Positions 7,699-15,706 of a stretch of DNA of 64,000 nt are shown piece after piece. The translations under genes and the position numbers were made by a program. Below the pieces are notes generated by a model. That model saw only the letters and a program-made list of their open reading frames with translations, was not told where the DNA came from and did not search any database. Origin of the DNA: an uncultured Bacillota bacterium. GTDB taxonomy: Bacteria > Bacillota > Clostridia > Oscillospirales > Oscillospiraceae. The DNA is taken from NCBI GenBank assembly GCA_947645675.1, contig CANSDP010000003.1:47040-111039 (forward strand), given 5' to 3'. Numbering within the stretch: the stretch's first letter is position 1; each line of letters begins with the position of its first letter.

Positions 7699-10212
7699 AT
7701 GAGTAAGAAACCCCAATACGATCCCGAGGAGATTCGCTACCCGGACCAGAAAATCGTTACTTCTTCCCTGGTGCCGGAAATGGAGAACTCCTACATTGAA
7801 TACGCCATGTCGGTTATCGTGGGCCGGGCCCTGCCCGATGTGCGGGACGGCCTGAAGCCCGTCCACCGACGTATCCTCTACGCCATGTATGAGGACAATC
7901 TCACCAGCGACAAGCCCTTCAAGAAATCGGCCACCTGCGTGGGCGATGTGCTGGGCCGGTATCACCCCCACGGTGACGGTTCTGTCTACGACGCTTTGGT
8001 CCGCCTGGCCCAGGATTTCTCCATGCGGTATATGCTGGTGGACGGCCACGGCAACTTCGGTTCCATCGACGGCGATCCCCCGGCCGCCTACCGTTACACC
8101 GAGGCGCGCATGTCCAAGCTCTCCGACGAGATGCTCCGGGACATCGAGAAGGACACGGTGGACTGGGACCCCAACTTTGATGAGAGCCGGAAGGAGCCCA
8201 AGACTCTGCCCTCCCGGTTCCCCAACCTGCTGGTGAACGGCTCCAGCGGCATCGCCGTGGGTATGGCCACCAACATCCCGCCCCACAACATGCGGGAGGT
8301 CATCAACGCGGCCATTTGCGTGCTGGACGACCCGGAAGCCACCCTGGCCGACCTGATGGAGCACATCCACGGCCCCGATTTCCCCACCCGGGCCATTATT
8401 ATGGGCCGGTCGGGTATCCGGGCGGCCTACGCCACCGGCCGGGGCCGGGTGACCATCCGGGCGAGGCACGAATTTGAGGAGTTCGGCAAGGACCGCACCC
8501 GCATTGTCATCACCGAGATCCCCTACCAGGTGAACAAGCGGATGCTCATCAAGAACATGGCCGACCAGGTGGAGGACAAGCGGCTGGAGGGTATCTCCGA
8601 CATCCGGGACGAGACCGACCGCAACGGTATGCGCATCGTCATCGAGCTGAAGCGGGACGCCAACCCCCAGGTGGTGCTCAACCGGCTCTTTGCCCAGACC
8701 CAGCTGCAAACCACCTTCGCCATCAACATGCTGGCCCTGGTGGAGGTGAACGGCAAGCTCCAGCCCCGGATTCTGTCTCTGCGGCATATCCTGGATGAGT
8801 ATATCGCCTATCAGGAGCAGATCATCATCCGGCGGACCAAGTACGACCTGCGCAAGGCTCAGGAGCGGGCCCATCTGCTGGAGGGCTTACTCATCGCCCA
8901 GGACAATATCGACGAGGTTATCCACATTATCCGCAGCAGCTACGACAACGCCAAGGAGCGGCTGATGGAGCGCTTTGGGCTGGACGACGTTCAGGCCCAA
9001 GCCATCTGCGACATGCGGCTCATCGCTCTCCAGGGCCTGAACCGGGAGAAGCTGGAGGCGGAGTATAAGGAGCTGGAGGAGCGGATTGCCTACTTCAATG
9101 AGCTGCTGGCCTCTGAAACTATGCTCCGGGGGGTGCTCAAGGACGAGCTCACCGCCATCCGGGACAAGTACGGCGACGACCGGGTGACGGAGATCCAGGA
9201 CGTGGAGGACGAGATCGACATTGAGGACCTGATCGAGGAGGAACAGTGCGTCTTTACCCTCACCCAGGCGGGCTATATCAAGCGCACCCCGGTGAGCGAA
9301 TACGCCGCCCAGTCCAAGGGGGGCATGGGCAAAAAGGGCATCACCACCCGGGATGAGGACTATGTGGTGGACGTGTTCACCGCCTCCACCCACGACTATA
9401 TTTTGTTCTTTACCGACACCGGCAAAGTCTACCGCAAGAAGGGCTATCAAATTCCCGAGAGCGGAAAGACCGCCAAGGGCACCAACATCATCAATATCCT
9501 CCAGGTGGAGCAGGGAGAGCGGGTCCAGGCTATGCTCCACTATCGGGAGCATGAGGGCGAGGAGCTGTATCTGTTCATGGTCACCCGGAACGGCACGGTG
9601 AAGCGCCTGCCTGTCCAGACCCTGAAAAACCTGCGGAACAACGGCATTCGGGCCCTGCGTCTGGATGAGGGGGACCAGCTGGTGTCCGTTCGGGAGACCG
9701 ACGGAAGCAAGAAAATTCTCATTGCCACCCACGACGGCATGGCCGTCTGCTTCGACGAGAACGACGTGCGGCCCATGGGCCGGGACGCCGTGGGCGTCCG
9801 GGGCATCCGCCTCCGGGAGGGGGACTACGTGGTGGGCGCCGCCCGGGCCCTGGAGGGCAAAACGGTGCTGTCCATCACCGAGAAGGGTTTTGGCAAGCGG
9901 ACCCCGGTGGAGGAGTACCGCATCACCAACCGGGGCGGCCTGGGCATCAAGAACTACATGGTCACCGACAAAACCGGGCCCATTGTGGGCATCAAGGTGG
10001 TGGACGGCTCTGAGGACCTGCTCCTGGTCACCCAGGCGGGTATCCTGATCCGTACTCATGTGGACTCCATCCGCATGGCTGGCCGGTCCACTCAGGGCGT
10101 GATCGTCATGCGCTTCAAGGAGGAGGGGGACAAGGTGATCTCCCTGGCCCTGGCTGAGCGGGAGGAGAACGCGGAGACCATCCAGCCCGAGGAGGCTCCG
10201 ACAGAGGAATGA
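7699..10212 (+). CDS. gyrA: DNA gyrase subunit A
   Basis: GyrA cuts and rejoins DNA. Length 837 aa. The active-site tyrosine is in [11 protein letters not shown] near residue 134. The quinolone-resistance region reads [19 protein letters not shown], so the position equal to E. coli Ser83 is Gly. The C-terminal wrapping domain begins with the GyrA-box-like [10 protein letters not shown], and further blades repeat patterns such as [10 protein letters not shown] and [12 protein letters not shown]. The tail is acidic. ATG 7699 follows a short spacer after the DUF1349 gene. Confidence 0.98.
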   Translation: MSKKPQYDPEEIRYPDQKIVTSSLVPEMENSYIEYAMSVIVGRALPDVRDGLKPVHRRILYAMYEDNLTSDKPFKKSATCVGDVLGRYHPHGDGSVYDALVRLAQDFSMRYMLVDGHGNFGSIDGDPPAAYRYTEARMSKLSDEMLRDIEKDTVDWDPNFDESRKEPKTLPSRFPNLLVNGSSGIAVGMATNIPPHNMREVINAAICVLDDPEATLADLMEHIHGPDFPTRAIIMGRSGIRAAYATGRGRVTIRARHEFEEFGKDRTRIVITEIPYQVNKRMLIKNMADQVEDKRLEGISDIRDETDRNGMRIVIELKRDANPQVVLNRLFAQTQLQTTFAINMLALVEVNGKLQPRILSLRHILDEYIAYQEQIIIRRTKYDLRKAQERAHLLEGLLIAQDNIDEVIHIIRSSYDNAKERLMERFGLDDVQAQAICDMRLIALQGLNREKLEAEYKELEERIAYFNELLASETMLRGVLKDELTAIRDKYGDDRVTEIQDVEDEIDIEDLIEEEQCVFTLTQAGYIKRTPVSEYAAQSKGGMGKKGITTRDEDYVVDVFTASTHDYILFFTDTGKVYRKKGYQIPESGKTAKGTNIINILQVEQGERVQAMLHYREHEGEELYLFMVTRNGTVKRLPVQTLKNLRNNGIRALRLDEGDQLVSVRETDGSKKILIATHDGMAVCFDENDVRPMGRDAVGVRGIRLREGDYVVGAARALEGKTVLSITEKGFGKRTPVEEYRITNRGGLGIKNYMVTDKTGPIVGIKVVDGSEDLLLVTQAGILIRTHVDSIRMAGRSTQGVIVMRFKEEGDKVISLALAEREENAETIQPEEAPTEE

Positions 10213-10682
10213 TCCCTATGTTTTCCATGGAGGCCGCGATTAACCCAGGTGGAGACACGGAGGTCATGCTCTATGTGATTTTGTCTCTTATTGGTTTGTG
10301 TCTGGAACTTGGGGCCTATGGCAAGCTCTATAACGGGACCTTGGCCTGGCTGCGGAAGCGGACCGGCGGGAGGCTGGGGAACAGCACCTATCCCCCCAAC
10401 AGGACACAGGTCATTGTGGGTATGGCGTGGGGCGGTGTATTTACGCTGCTGGGCCTGCTGGTGCTGATCCCGGTCACTGGCGGATTTGGAATCTTCTGGA
10501 CGCTGGTGGGCGCGATGTTCACCCTTCTGCAAGGCTGGCAGTATTTGAAAAAGTACCCCGCGTCCGGGAGAGACCAGAGTACTGCCCGCCGGCTGGAGCA
10601 GCTGGAAAGCTTGAAGTCCGGCGGACTGATCAACGACCGGGAGTATCAACAAAAGCGGGAGGAAATTCTGAGGGGGCTGTGA
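10209..10682 (+). CDS. Membrane protein with C-terminal SHOCT domain (copy 1)
   Basis: 157 aa. The start overlaps the gyrA stop as ATGA. There are about three hydrophobic segments ([49 protein letters not shown]), then a C-terminal SHOCT motif [20 protein letters not shown] with the usual KREEIL end. SHOCT is a short oligomerisation helix pair often fused to membrane or phospholipase-like modules. The adjacent gene carries a closely related SHOCT tail. Function unknown. Confidence 0.75.
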   Translation: MIPMFSMEAAINPGGDTEVMLYVILSLIGLCLELGAYGKLYNGTLAWLRKRTGGRLGNSTYPPNRTQVIVGMAWGGVFTLLGLLVLIPVTGGFGIFWTLVGAMFTLLQGWQYLKKYPASGRDQSTARRLEQLESLKSGGLINDREYQQKREEILRGL

Positions 10683-10683
10683 T

Positions 10684-10989
10684 ATGGGAAGCATGGTGAT
10701 GTCCACCTTTGCGATGTTCATGCCTTGGAATGTGCAGTTTACATTTATTTTGCTCCTGTGTCTGGGCCTTTCCTATTTAGAGAGTAAGAGCCGGGGAAAG
10801 GTATGGCCGCCCCTGCGCTGGCTGGACAAAGTGCGGAAAATACCGAAGGATTCCCAGTCTGTTCAGAGATACCAGAGGGACCCTTCTTCTATCTCCACCC
10901 GTCTGGAGCAGCTGGAAAGCCTAAAGTCCGCCGGGCTGATCGACGGCAGGGAGTTTCGGCGGAAACGGGAAGAAATTTTAAAAAAATAG
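10684..10989 (+). CDS. Small membrane protein with C-terminal SHOCT domain (copy 2)
   Basis: 101 aa. One N-terminal hydrophobic segment (FTFILLLCLGLSYLE) is followed by a linker and a SHOCT tail, [20 protein letters not shown], ending KREEILKK. The tail matches that of the preceding gene at both protein and DNA level, so the C-terminal exchange or duplication looks recent, while the N-terminal parts differ. It starts one base after the upstream stop, implying one operon. Function unknown. Confidence 0.72.
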   Translation: MGSMVMSTFAMFMPWNVQFTFILLLCLGLSYLESKSRGKVWPPLRWLDKVRKIPKDSQSVQRYQRDPSSISTRLEQLESLKSAGLIDGREFRRKREEILKK

Positions 10990-11009
10990 AAAAGAGAAGG
11001 TTATGTGTC

Positions 11010-12059
11010 ATGAATCAGAAAAAGCTTTGGACAGGAATGATTTGTTTGGCCTTGAGCGCCGCACTGCTGCTGACTGGATGCGGCGGAAAGGGCGGCAGTG
11101 ATAAAAGCGGCAATGACGCGAGCGGCGGCGGGAGTAAAAGTGATGTGAGCTCCTCCGCGTCCTCCGCGGACAAGAGCGACGGGCCCGTGGACTACAGCAA
11201 GTATAACTCCTATCTGGATCTGGCGGAAGAGATCAGCGGGGAGATCGAGCCCATTTTGGAGGTCTATTTCTCCAACGTGAGCTTCGACCCCAGCTTTACC
11301 GTGACCGGAGACTACGCCGCCATCAAGGAGGCGGTGGAGTTCTACACCCCCAACACCTACCTTGTGGAAAAGGCGCTGGACTATCTGGATGAGGAGCCCG
11401 CCTATCCCGAGGCGGACGCCGCTCTCCGGGACCTGGGGGACAGTCCCGTCAAGGTGATGGAGGCCCTGAACCACCTAGGCTCCTACATGCGCTTTGACGA
11501 GTTTGAGGAGGACAACCTGGCGAAGGCCCGGGAGATTCACGCCGAGCTGTGGAGCGCCCTCCAGGTCTACGACGCCAATTACGAGGCCTTCCTGGCCGCC
11601 TTCGATATCCTGGCCAGCCAGGGCGAGGAGGAGAACCTGAACCAGCTGCTGGAGGAGGAGGAGATGATCCTCTACCACTCCCTGTGCCTGATTCAGACCA
11701 GCGAGGATATTCTGGGTGATGTCTGGAGCCAGATTGACGCTGCCAACACCGGAGAGGAGACGGTCCTGCCTGAGATTGACATGACCAACCTCTCCCCCCT
11801 GTTCGACAGCCTCCAGACCTCCCACGACAGCCTGACCGAGGCCCTGGGGAACGAGTCCGAGCGGGAAAAGGTGGAAATTTTCACCGGCCGGGTAGGGGAC
11901 AGCGCGCTGGAGCTGTACACGAATAAAGCGAACTCTCTCTACAGCTATATGGGCGCCCTGGCCGAGGCCCTTATGGCCGGCACTGACTACGCTGAGGCTC
12001 TGCTCAACGCCAGCGACGCCATCAGCAGTATGATTGACAGCTATAATAATATTCTCTGA
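11010..12059 (+). CDS. Putative lipoprotein of unknown function
   Basis: 349 aa. ATG 11010 is chosen because it gives a lipoprotein signal: MNQKKLWTGMICLAL, then lipobox LLTGC near residue 23, a Gly/Ser-rich linker, and a mature acidic domain. A much longer in-frame ORF upstream overlaps the SHOCT gene and is not credible. The body is mainly helical and rich in Glu and Asp with no recognised motif. It should be anchored to the outer face of the membrane and probably belongs to the same transcript as the SHOCT genes. Confidence 0.8.
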   Translation: MNQKKLWTGMICLALSAALLLTGCGGKGGSDKSGNDASGGGSKSDVSSSASSADKSDGPVDYSKYNSYLDLAEEISGEIEPILEVYFSNVSFDPSFTVTGDYAAIKEAVEFYTPNTYLVEKALDYLDEEPAYPEADAALRDLGDSPVKVMEALNHLGSYMRFDEFEEDNLAKAREIHAELWSALQVYDANYEAFLAAFDILASQGEEENLNQLLEEEEMILYHSLCLIQTSEDILGDVWSQIDAANTGEETVLPEIDMTNLSPLFDSLQTSHDSLTEALGNESEREKVEIFTGRVGDSALELYTNKANSLYSYMGALAEALMAGTDYAEALLNASDAISSMIDSYNNIL

Positions 12060-12081
12060 TTATCATAATTGAAGGGGTTGA

Positions 12082-12543
12082 ATGCAAGTGAAATTGGCCA
12101 ACGCCCTGTCCCAGCGGTCGGAATTACAGACCCGCATCCGTCAGCTGGAGGTCCGGCTGAACAACAACGCCCAGGTCCAGGAGGGGGAACAGCCCGCCGA
12201 GGACCCTGTGGAGCTGTTGAAGGAGCTGGAGGCGGACTATGCCCGGCTGGAGGAGCTGATCTCCGCCATCAACCGCACCAACAATTCCACCCGGCTGGAG
12301 GACGGGGCCACCTTGTCCGACCTGCTGGCCAGGCGGGACTGCACAAGGGGAAGGCTGTCCGCCCTGCGCGGTTTCCTCAGCAATGCCAGCGCCCTGGTCC
12401 GCCGTCACAGCGCCAGCGAGATCAAAGTAAAGAGCACGGTCAACGTCCGCCAGCTGCAAAAACAGGTGGATGTCCTCTCCAAGGACCTGCGGGAGCTGGA
12501 GGAGACCATTCAGGAGAAAAACTGGACCACCGAGCTATTATAA
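12082..12543 (+). CDS. DIP1984-family protein
   Basis: 153 aa, fully helical with coiled-coil character (RQLEVRLNNN; DVLSKDLRELEETIQEKNW). The block SAINRTNNSTRLEDGATLSD followed by LLARRD is the family signature. The family was earlier annotated septicolysin-like but its function is not known. It starts at ATG 12082 after GAAGGGG. A 13-bp hairpin follows the stop. Confidence 0.85.
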   Translation: MQVKLANALSQRSELQTRIRQLEVRLNNNAQVQEGEQPAEDPVELLKELEADYARLEELISAINRTNNSTRLEDGATLSDLLARRDCTRGRLSALRGFLSNASALVRRHSASEIKVKSTVNVRQLQKQVDVLSKDLRELEETIQEKNWTTELL

Positions 12544-12546
12544 AAT

Positions 12547-12576
12547 GTATTCCGCCCCCTTCGGGGGGCGGAATAC
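12547..12576. terminator. Strong 13-bp hairpin after the DIP1984 gene
   Basis: GTATTCCGCCCCC and GGGGGCGGAATAC pair perfectly around a TTCG tetraloop. There is no U-run on the plus side (ACAAAAAG follows), so it may act as an RNA 3'-end stabiliser or a weak terminator. Confidence 0.6.
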
Positions 12577-12777
12577 AAAAAGCATTTGGTTGCGTGAAAG
12601 GCGGATGTCAGCTCCGCGCCGGAGCCATCGGCGCCTCATGGAGGCGGCGGGACCTCGCCTGGGTTCGAATCCCGGCTCTTTATCAGGTCCGTTACCGTTA
12701 CACCTGTATCGTTATGTCCTTCGGGACGCTTTTTATCACTACCAGACGTCGGTTTCACGCGGGCGGGTTTGGGGAAC
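12577..12777. other. Non-coding stretch with a tRNA-like T-arm and small hairpins
   Basis: No ORF here has coding character. At 12659-12675 the sequence CTGGGTTCGAATCCCGG folds as a 5-bp stem with a TTCGAAT loop, exactly a tRNA T-arm. The 7 bases after it find no partner upstream at class I or class II tRNA distances, and no CCA follows. GTCC-TTCG-GGAC plus a T-run lies at 12716-12735. This may be a decayed tRNA or an unrecognised small RNA. Confidence 0.35.
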
Positions 12778-12808
12778 AGCCGGACGCAGTCAATGTGTCC
12801 GGCTTTTG
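12778..12808 (+). terminator. Rho-independent terminator
   Basis: AGCCGGAC pairs with GTCCGGCT across an 11-nt loop, followed by TTTTG. It sits immediately upstream of the antitoxin promoter and would insulate that operon. Confidence 0.6.
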
Positions 12809-12820
12809 TATGGAAATATC

Positions 12821-12849
12821 TTGACAATGTATTGAAAATTATTTATGAT
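12821..12849 (+). promoter_or_regulatory. Sigma-A promoter of the toxin-antitoxin operon
   Basis: TTGACA at 12821-12826 and TATGAT at 12844-12849 are separated by exactly 17 bp. It lies 31 bp upstream of the antitoxin start. Confidence 0.85.
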
Positions 12850-12880
12850 ACATAGTATAAGACAGAAAGGGGTGTCTGAT

Positions 12881-13156
12881 ATGGCGCAGACTAATATAAG
12901 CATTCGTATGGACGCGGAATTGAAGCGTCAGTTTGAGGAATTTTGCTCGGATATCGGTATGAGTATGACAACGGCGTTTACTGTATTCGCCAAGAAGGCC
13001 GTGCGGGAGAATAAGATACCGTTTGAGGTCGGCGGAGACATTCCAAATGAAGAAACCCGGCGGGCGTTGGAGGAGGCAAGGATGGGAATCGGCTTGAGTA
13101 AAGCCTACACGTCTGTAGACGAGATGATGGAGGATCTCCTCAATGCTGAAGATTAG
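12881..13156 (+). CDS. Type II antitoxin, RelB/DinJ family
   Basis: 91 aa. ATG 12881 (MAQTNISIRMDAELKRQFE) is used because GAAAGGGG precedes it; the upstream in-frame ATG would overlap the promoter. The N-terminal ribbon-helix-helix (TNISIRMDAELKRQFEEFC; SMTTAFTVFAKKAV) is the DNA-binding and dimer part of DinJ/RelB proteins. The C-terminal half (EEARMGIGLSKAYTSVDEMM) should wrap the toxin. It overlaps the toxin gene by 14 bp, giving translational coupling, and should autorepress the promoter at 12821. Confidence 0.92.
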   Translation: MAQTNISIRMDAELKRQFEEFCSDIGMSMTTAFTVFAKKAVRENKIPFEVGGDIPNEETRRALEEARMGIGLSKAYTSVDEMMEDLLNAED

Positions 13157-13415
13157 AGTTCACAGATTATTTAAGAAGGATCTTAAGCGAATTGAAAGGC
13201 GGGGCTATAACCTTGATCTGTTGAGGACAACTGTCAGTTTTCTGGCAGAGCAAAAAACTCTGTCAGAAAAGTATAAAGACCACCGGCTGACAGGCGATTA
13301 CACAGGCTATCGGGAGTGCCATATCACGCCTGATTGGCTGCTGGTCTATCGGATTGACCGGGACCAACTGATTTTGGTGCTCACCCGAACGGGTACCCAC
13401 AGCGATTTATTTTAA
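13143..13415 (+). CDS. Type II toxin, YafQ family mRNA interferase
   Basis: 90 aa. YafQ toxins cleave mRNA on the ribosome. Expected residues are present: [20 protein letters not shown], with the His of DHRL, the His of CHI, Asp-Trp of PDW, and the terminal RTGTHSDLF containing the catalytic His. Preceded by and overlapping its DinJ-like antitoxin. The intact active-site pattern suggests a functional toxin. Confidence 0.92.
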   Translation: MLKIRVHRLFKKDLKRIERRGYNLDLLRTTVSFLAEQKTLSEKYKDHRLTGDYTGYRECHITPDWLLVYRIDRDQLILVLTRTGTHSDLF

Positions 13416-13428
13416 GGAAGAAGAAACC

Positions 13429-13866
13429 ATGAAAATTGTCACCATTTACACCGATGGGGCCTGCTCCGGCAACCCCGGCCCCGGGGGCTGGGGGGCCATC
13501 CTGATGTACAACGGCCACAGGAAAGAGCTGTCCGGGGGCGAGGCCCAGACCACCAACAACCGCATGGAGCTCACCGGAGTCATCGCCGCCCTGGAGGCCC
13601 TGAAGGAGCCCTGCGCGGTGGAGCTGTACTCCGACAGCAAATACGTCATCGACGGCCTGGGCAAGGGCTGGGCCAAGGGCTGGCGGGCCAGAGGCTGGGT
13701 GAAGTCGGACAAAAAGCCCGCCCTGAACCCAGACCTGTGGGGCCGGCTGCTGGATCTGTGCGAGAAGCACACCGTCAGCCTCCACTGGGTCAAGGGCCAC
13801 GCCGAGAACGAGTTCAACAACCGCTGTGATCAGCTGGCGGTGGCGGAGAGTCAGAAATATAGATGA
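13429..13866 (+). CDS. rnhA: Ribonuclease HI
   Basis: 145 aa. RNase HI removes RNA from RNA-DNA hybrids. Catalytic carboxylates are visible: Asp in [17 protein letters not shown], Glu in [13 protein letters not shown], Asp in [13 protein letters not shown] and the final Asp in NNRCDQLAV. The basic protrusion [15 protein letters not shown] typical of E. coli-type RNase HI is present. It starts 13 bp after the toxin stop but is not functionally related to it. A strong terminator follows. Confidence 0.96.
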   Translation: MKIVTIYTDGACSGNPGPGGWGAILMYNGHRKELSGGEAQTTNNRMELTGVIAALEALKEPCAVELYSDSKYVIDGLGKGWAKGWRARGWVKSDKKPALNPDLWGRLLDLCEKHTVSLHWVKGHAENEFNNRCDQLAVAESQKYR

Positions 13867-13901
13867 AAAAAGCACAGGACTTACTTGTCCTGCGCTTTTT
13901 T
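13866..13901. terminator. Bidirectional terminator
   Basis: A-run, stem AAGCACAGGAC / GTCCTGCGCTT, loop TTACTT, then T-run. It ends rnhA (plus) and overlaps the last codons of the minus-strand gene. Confidence 0.85.
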
Positions 13902-14048
13902 CTTGTTTCGGTAACAAATATCCCGGTTTCCGCAGGTGGCGCAGCCCCGGCCGCACCCCCGCTTCTTGCCATAATCGTTGAGCAGCAGAATGGCGATGGG
14001 GATGCCGATGACGGCTACGGCAAACAGTCCAATGGCGAAGTATTCCAC
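13881..14048 (-). CDS. Small cysteine-rich membrane protein
   Basis: 55 aa from GTG 14048, supported by GAGGAGG 8-9 nt upstream. One transmembrane helix (FAIGLFAVAVIGIPIAILLL) is followed by a basic Cys-rich tail, CGRGCATCGNRDICYRNKK. The layout resembles the small FeoB-associated Cys-rich membrane proteins, but no feo genes are present, so a metal-related role is only a guess. Last gene of the minus-strand operon with the XRE regulator. Confidence 0.6.
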   Translation of the reverse strand: MEYFAIGLFAVAVIGIPIAILLLNDYGKKRGCGRGCATCGNRDICYRNKKKAQDK

Positions 14049-14062
14049 AGGCGGGCCTCCTC

Positions 14063-14272
14063 TCAATCGAAGTAGAACAACTCCTCGAATTTCTTGTCCA
14101 GGGCGATGCACAGGACCAGGGCCAGCTTGGCGGTGGGGTTGAACTGCCCCGTCTCGATGGAGCTGATGGTCTGGCGGGAGACGCCCACCAGCTTGGCCAG
14201 CTCCCCCTGGGACAGGGAGCGCTCCGCCCGGGCCACCTTTAACCGATTTTTCAGGACCAGCTGATCGTCCAT
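14063..14272 (-). CDS. XRE-family transcriptional regulator (small)
   Basis: 69 aa consisting of one HTH_3 domain: LKVARAERSLSQGELAKLVG, then SRQTISSIETGQFNPTAK. It resembles the short YozG/PF1535-type regulators that sit next to small membrane proteins. It is 4 bp downstream of the DUF6442-like gene, so it is co-transcribed and probably binds the palindrome in the operon promoter. Confidence 0.85.
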   Translation of the reverse strand: MDDQLVLKNRLKVARAERSLSQGELAKLVGVSRQTISSIETGQFNPTAKLALVLCIALDKKFEELFYFD

Positions 14273-14276
14273 GCCC

Positions 14277-14588
14277 TCACCTCTGTGAGAAATATTTTAC
14301 CACATAAAACACCAGAATGACAAGGGAAATAATCATGGTGACCAAATCGGAGGCACTCTTCCGCTTGGTGAGCCGGTACAGCCGGCTGCTGACGCAGGAG
14401 GTCCAGAACATAATCATGACGCTGTCGGAGGACAGGTTGTGAAAGTGATTGTAGGCGACAATCGCAAGGCCTGCCATCAGGGTAAAGGCCAGACTGAAGG
14501 ACTCCCCCTCAATGGTGATGGTCCGCTCCATCTCGTCCCGGTTTTCATTTTCTTTGCGGCTTTTTTCCAGAATTTTGTCCTTGTCCAT
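14277..14588 (-). CDS. Two-helix membrane protein (DUF6442-like)
   Basis: 103 aa. The charged N-terminus MDKDKILEKSRKENENRDEM is typical of the group named DUF6442, which travels with small XRE regulators. Three hydrophobic stretches follow (SLAFTLMAGLAIVAY; SVMIMFWTSCVSS; LVTMIISLVILVFYVVKYF). First gene of the minus-strand operon. Function unknown; the family name is from memory. Confidence 0.65.
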   Translation of the reverse strand: MDKDKILEKSRKENENRDEMERTITIEGESFSLAFTLMAGLAIVAYNHFHNLSSDSVMIMFWTSCVSSRLYRLTKRKSASDLVTMIISLVILVFYVVKYFSQR

Positions 14589-14650
14589 AAAACTGACTTC
14601 CTTTCAAAATTCCCGGCATTGGTCCGGCCGTGACCGTCTCCGTTGAGGGT

Positions 14651-14688
14651 ATCATAGCATAGAGACTTTGAATTGTCAAGTATACTTG
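14651..14688 (-). promoter_or_regulatory. Promoter with palindromic operator for the XRE operon
   Basis: On the minus strand TTGACA (14674-14679) and TATGAT (14651-14656) are 17 bp apart. The perfect 12-bp palindrome CAAGTATACTTG (14677-14688) overlaps the -35 hexamer, a typical autorepressor site for the small XRE protein. Confidence 0.8.
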
Positions 14689-14713
14689 TCAGAAAAGCAA
14701 TGAAACTTGGCAA

Positions 14714-14822
14714 ACTCCCTTCGTCACGGCTTTGCCGTGCCACCTCCCTCAGAGAGGGAGGTTTTAGAAAGGCTCCCTCTTTGAGGGAGCTGGCTGGTCG
14801 AAGGCCAGACTGAGGGAGTTTT
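14714..14822. repeat. Family B dispersed repeat (variant copy)
   Basis: ACTCCCTTCGTCACGGCTTT begins a unit with nested inverted repeats (GTCACGGC/GCCGTGCC; CCTCCCTCAGAGAGGGAGG; GGCTGGTCGAAGGCCAG). Related to the near-identical copies at 17.52 and 51.03 kb but more diverged in its right half. Confidence 0.75.
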
Positions 14823-14892
14823 AAGTCTTGCCTTTTCCTCTCGAACAGGGTACAATCAGGAGCAAGACTGCAAAGACCAGGAGGAAAATGGA

Positions 14893-15702
14893 ATGAAGGA
14901 ATTTCGCGGAAGTCAAAACTACGTGGCCTCGGAGGAGCTGCTCCGGGCGGCCAACATCGCTATGGTGCTGCAAAAACCCCTGCTCATCAAGGGGGAGCCA
15001 GGCACGGGAAAGACTATGCTGGCCGAGGCCATCTCTCAGGCGCTGGGCAAAAAGCTCATTATCTGGAATATCAAGTCCACCACCAAGGCCCAGGACGGTC
15101 TCTATGTATACGACGTAGTCCAGCGGCTCTACGACAGCCAGTTTGGGGGCCAGGGGGTGGACGACATTGAAAAGTATGTCAAGCTGGGCAAGCTGGGAGA
15201 GGCCTTTACCAACGATGAACAGGTCATCCTCCTCATCGACGAGATCGACAAGGCCGACCTGGAGTTCCCCAATGACCTGCTGTGGGAGCTGGACCGGATG
15301 GAGTTCCACATCCCGGAGACGGGCCGGACGGTGAAGGCCAACCACCGCCCGGTGGTGATCATCACCTCCAACGCGGAGAAGGAGCTGCCCGACGCCTTTT
15401 TGCGCCGGTGCGTCTTCCACTATATCGAGTTCCCCAACAAGGAGCTGATGGAGGATATTGTCCGGGTCCACTTCCCTGACATCAACAAAAGGCTGCTGGA
15501 CCAGGTGCTGGAGGCCTTCTATAAGATCCGGAACCTGCCCCAGATCAAGAAAAAGCCCTCCACCAGCGAGATCATCGACTGGATCCAGGCCCTCCAGCAC
15601 GGGGGTGTGGACGTGCGCCGGATTGTGAAGGAGGTCCCCTATGTGGGGGTGCTGCTGAAAAAGAACGAGGACATCGATGTCCTGCGCCGTCAGTGGCGGT
15701 GA
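14893..15702 (+). CDS. MoxR-type AAA+ ATPase
   Basis: 269 aa. MoxR ATPases act as chaperones that activate metalloenzymes or complexes together with VWA partners. Walker A is GEPGTGKT at residues 34-41, Walker B is VILLIDEIDKAD near 113, sensor ITSNAEKELPDAFLRRC follows. The C-terminal lid holds ALQHGGVDVRRI. It is paired with a VWA gene 4 bp downstream, the standard MoxR-VWA arrangement. The client is not evident from neighbours. Confidence 0.92.
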   Translation: MKEFRGSQNYVASEELLRAANIAMVLQKPLLIKGEPGTGKTMLAEAISQALGKKLIIWNIKSTTKAQDGLYVYDVVQRLYDSQFGGQGVDDIEKYVKLGKLGEAFTNDEQVILLIDEIDKADLEFPNDLLWELDRMEFHIPETGRTVKANHRPVVIITSNAEKELPDAFLRRCVFHYIEFPNKELMEDIVRVHFPDINKRLLDQVLEAFYKIRNLPQIKKKPSTSEIIDWIQALQHGGVDVRRIVKEVPYVGVLLKKNEDIDVLRRQWR

Positions 15703-15706
15703 GGCC

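Noticed and set aside
10803..11009. Long N-terminal extension of the lipoprotein
   Set aside because: It overlaps the SHOCT gene out of frame and would bury the lipoprotein signal.
12611..12683. Complete tRNA gene around the TTCGAAT arm
   Set aside because: No acceptor stem partner for CTCTTTA at class I or class II distances, a poor anticodon arm and no CCA end.
12069..12824. 251-aa plus-strand ORF overlapping the DIP1984 gene
   Set aside because: Shadow frame with low-complexity Gly/Pro/Arg composition; it crosses a hairpin, the T-arm and a terminator.
14714..14822. CRISPR array
   Set aside because: The repeated pieces are nested palindromes without regular spacing, and no cas genes are present.
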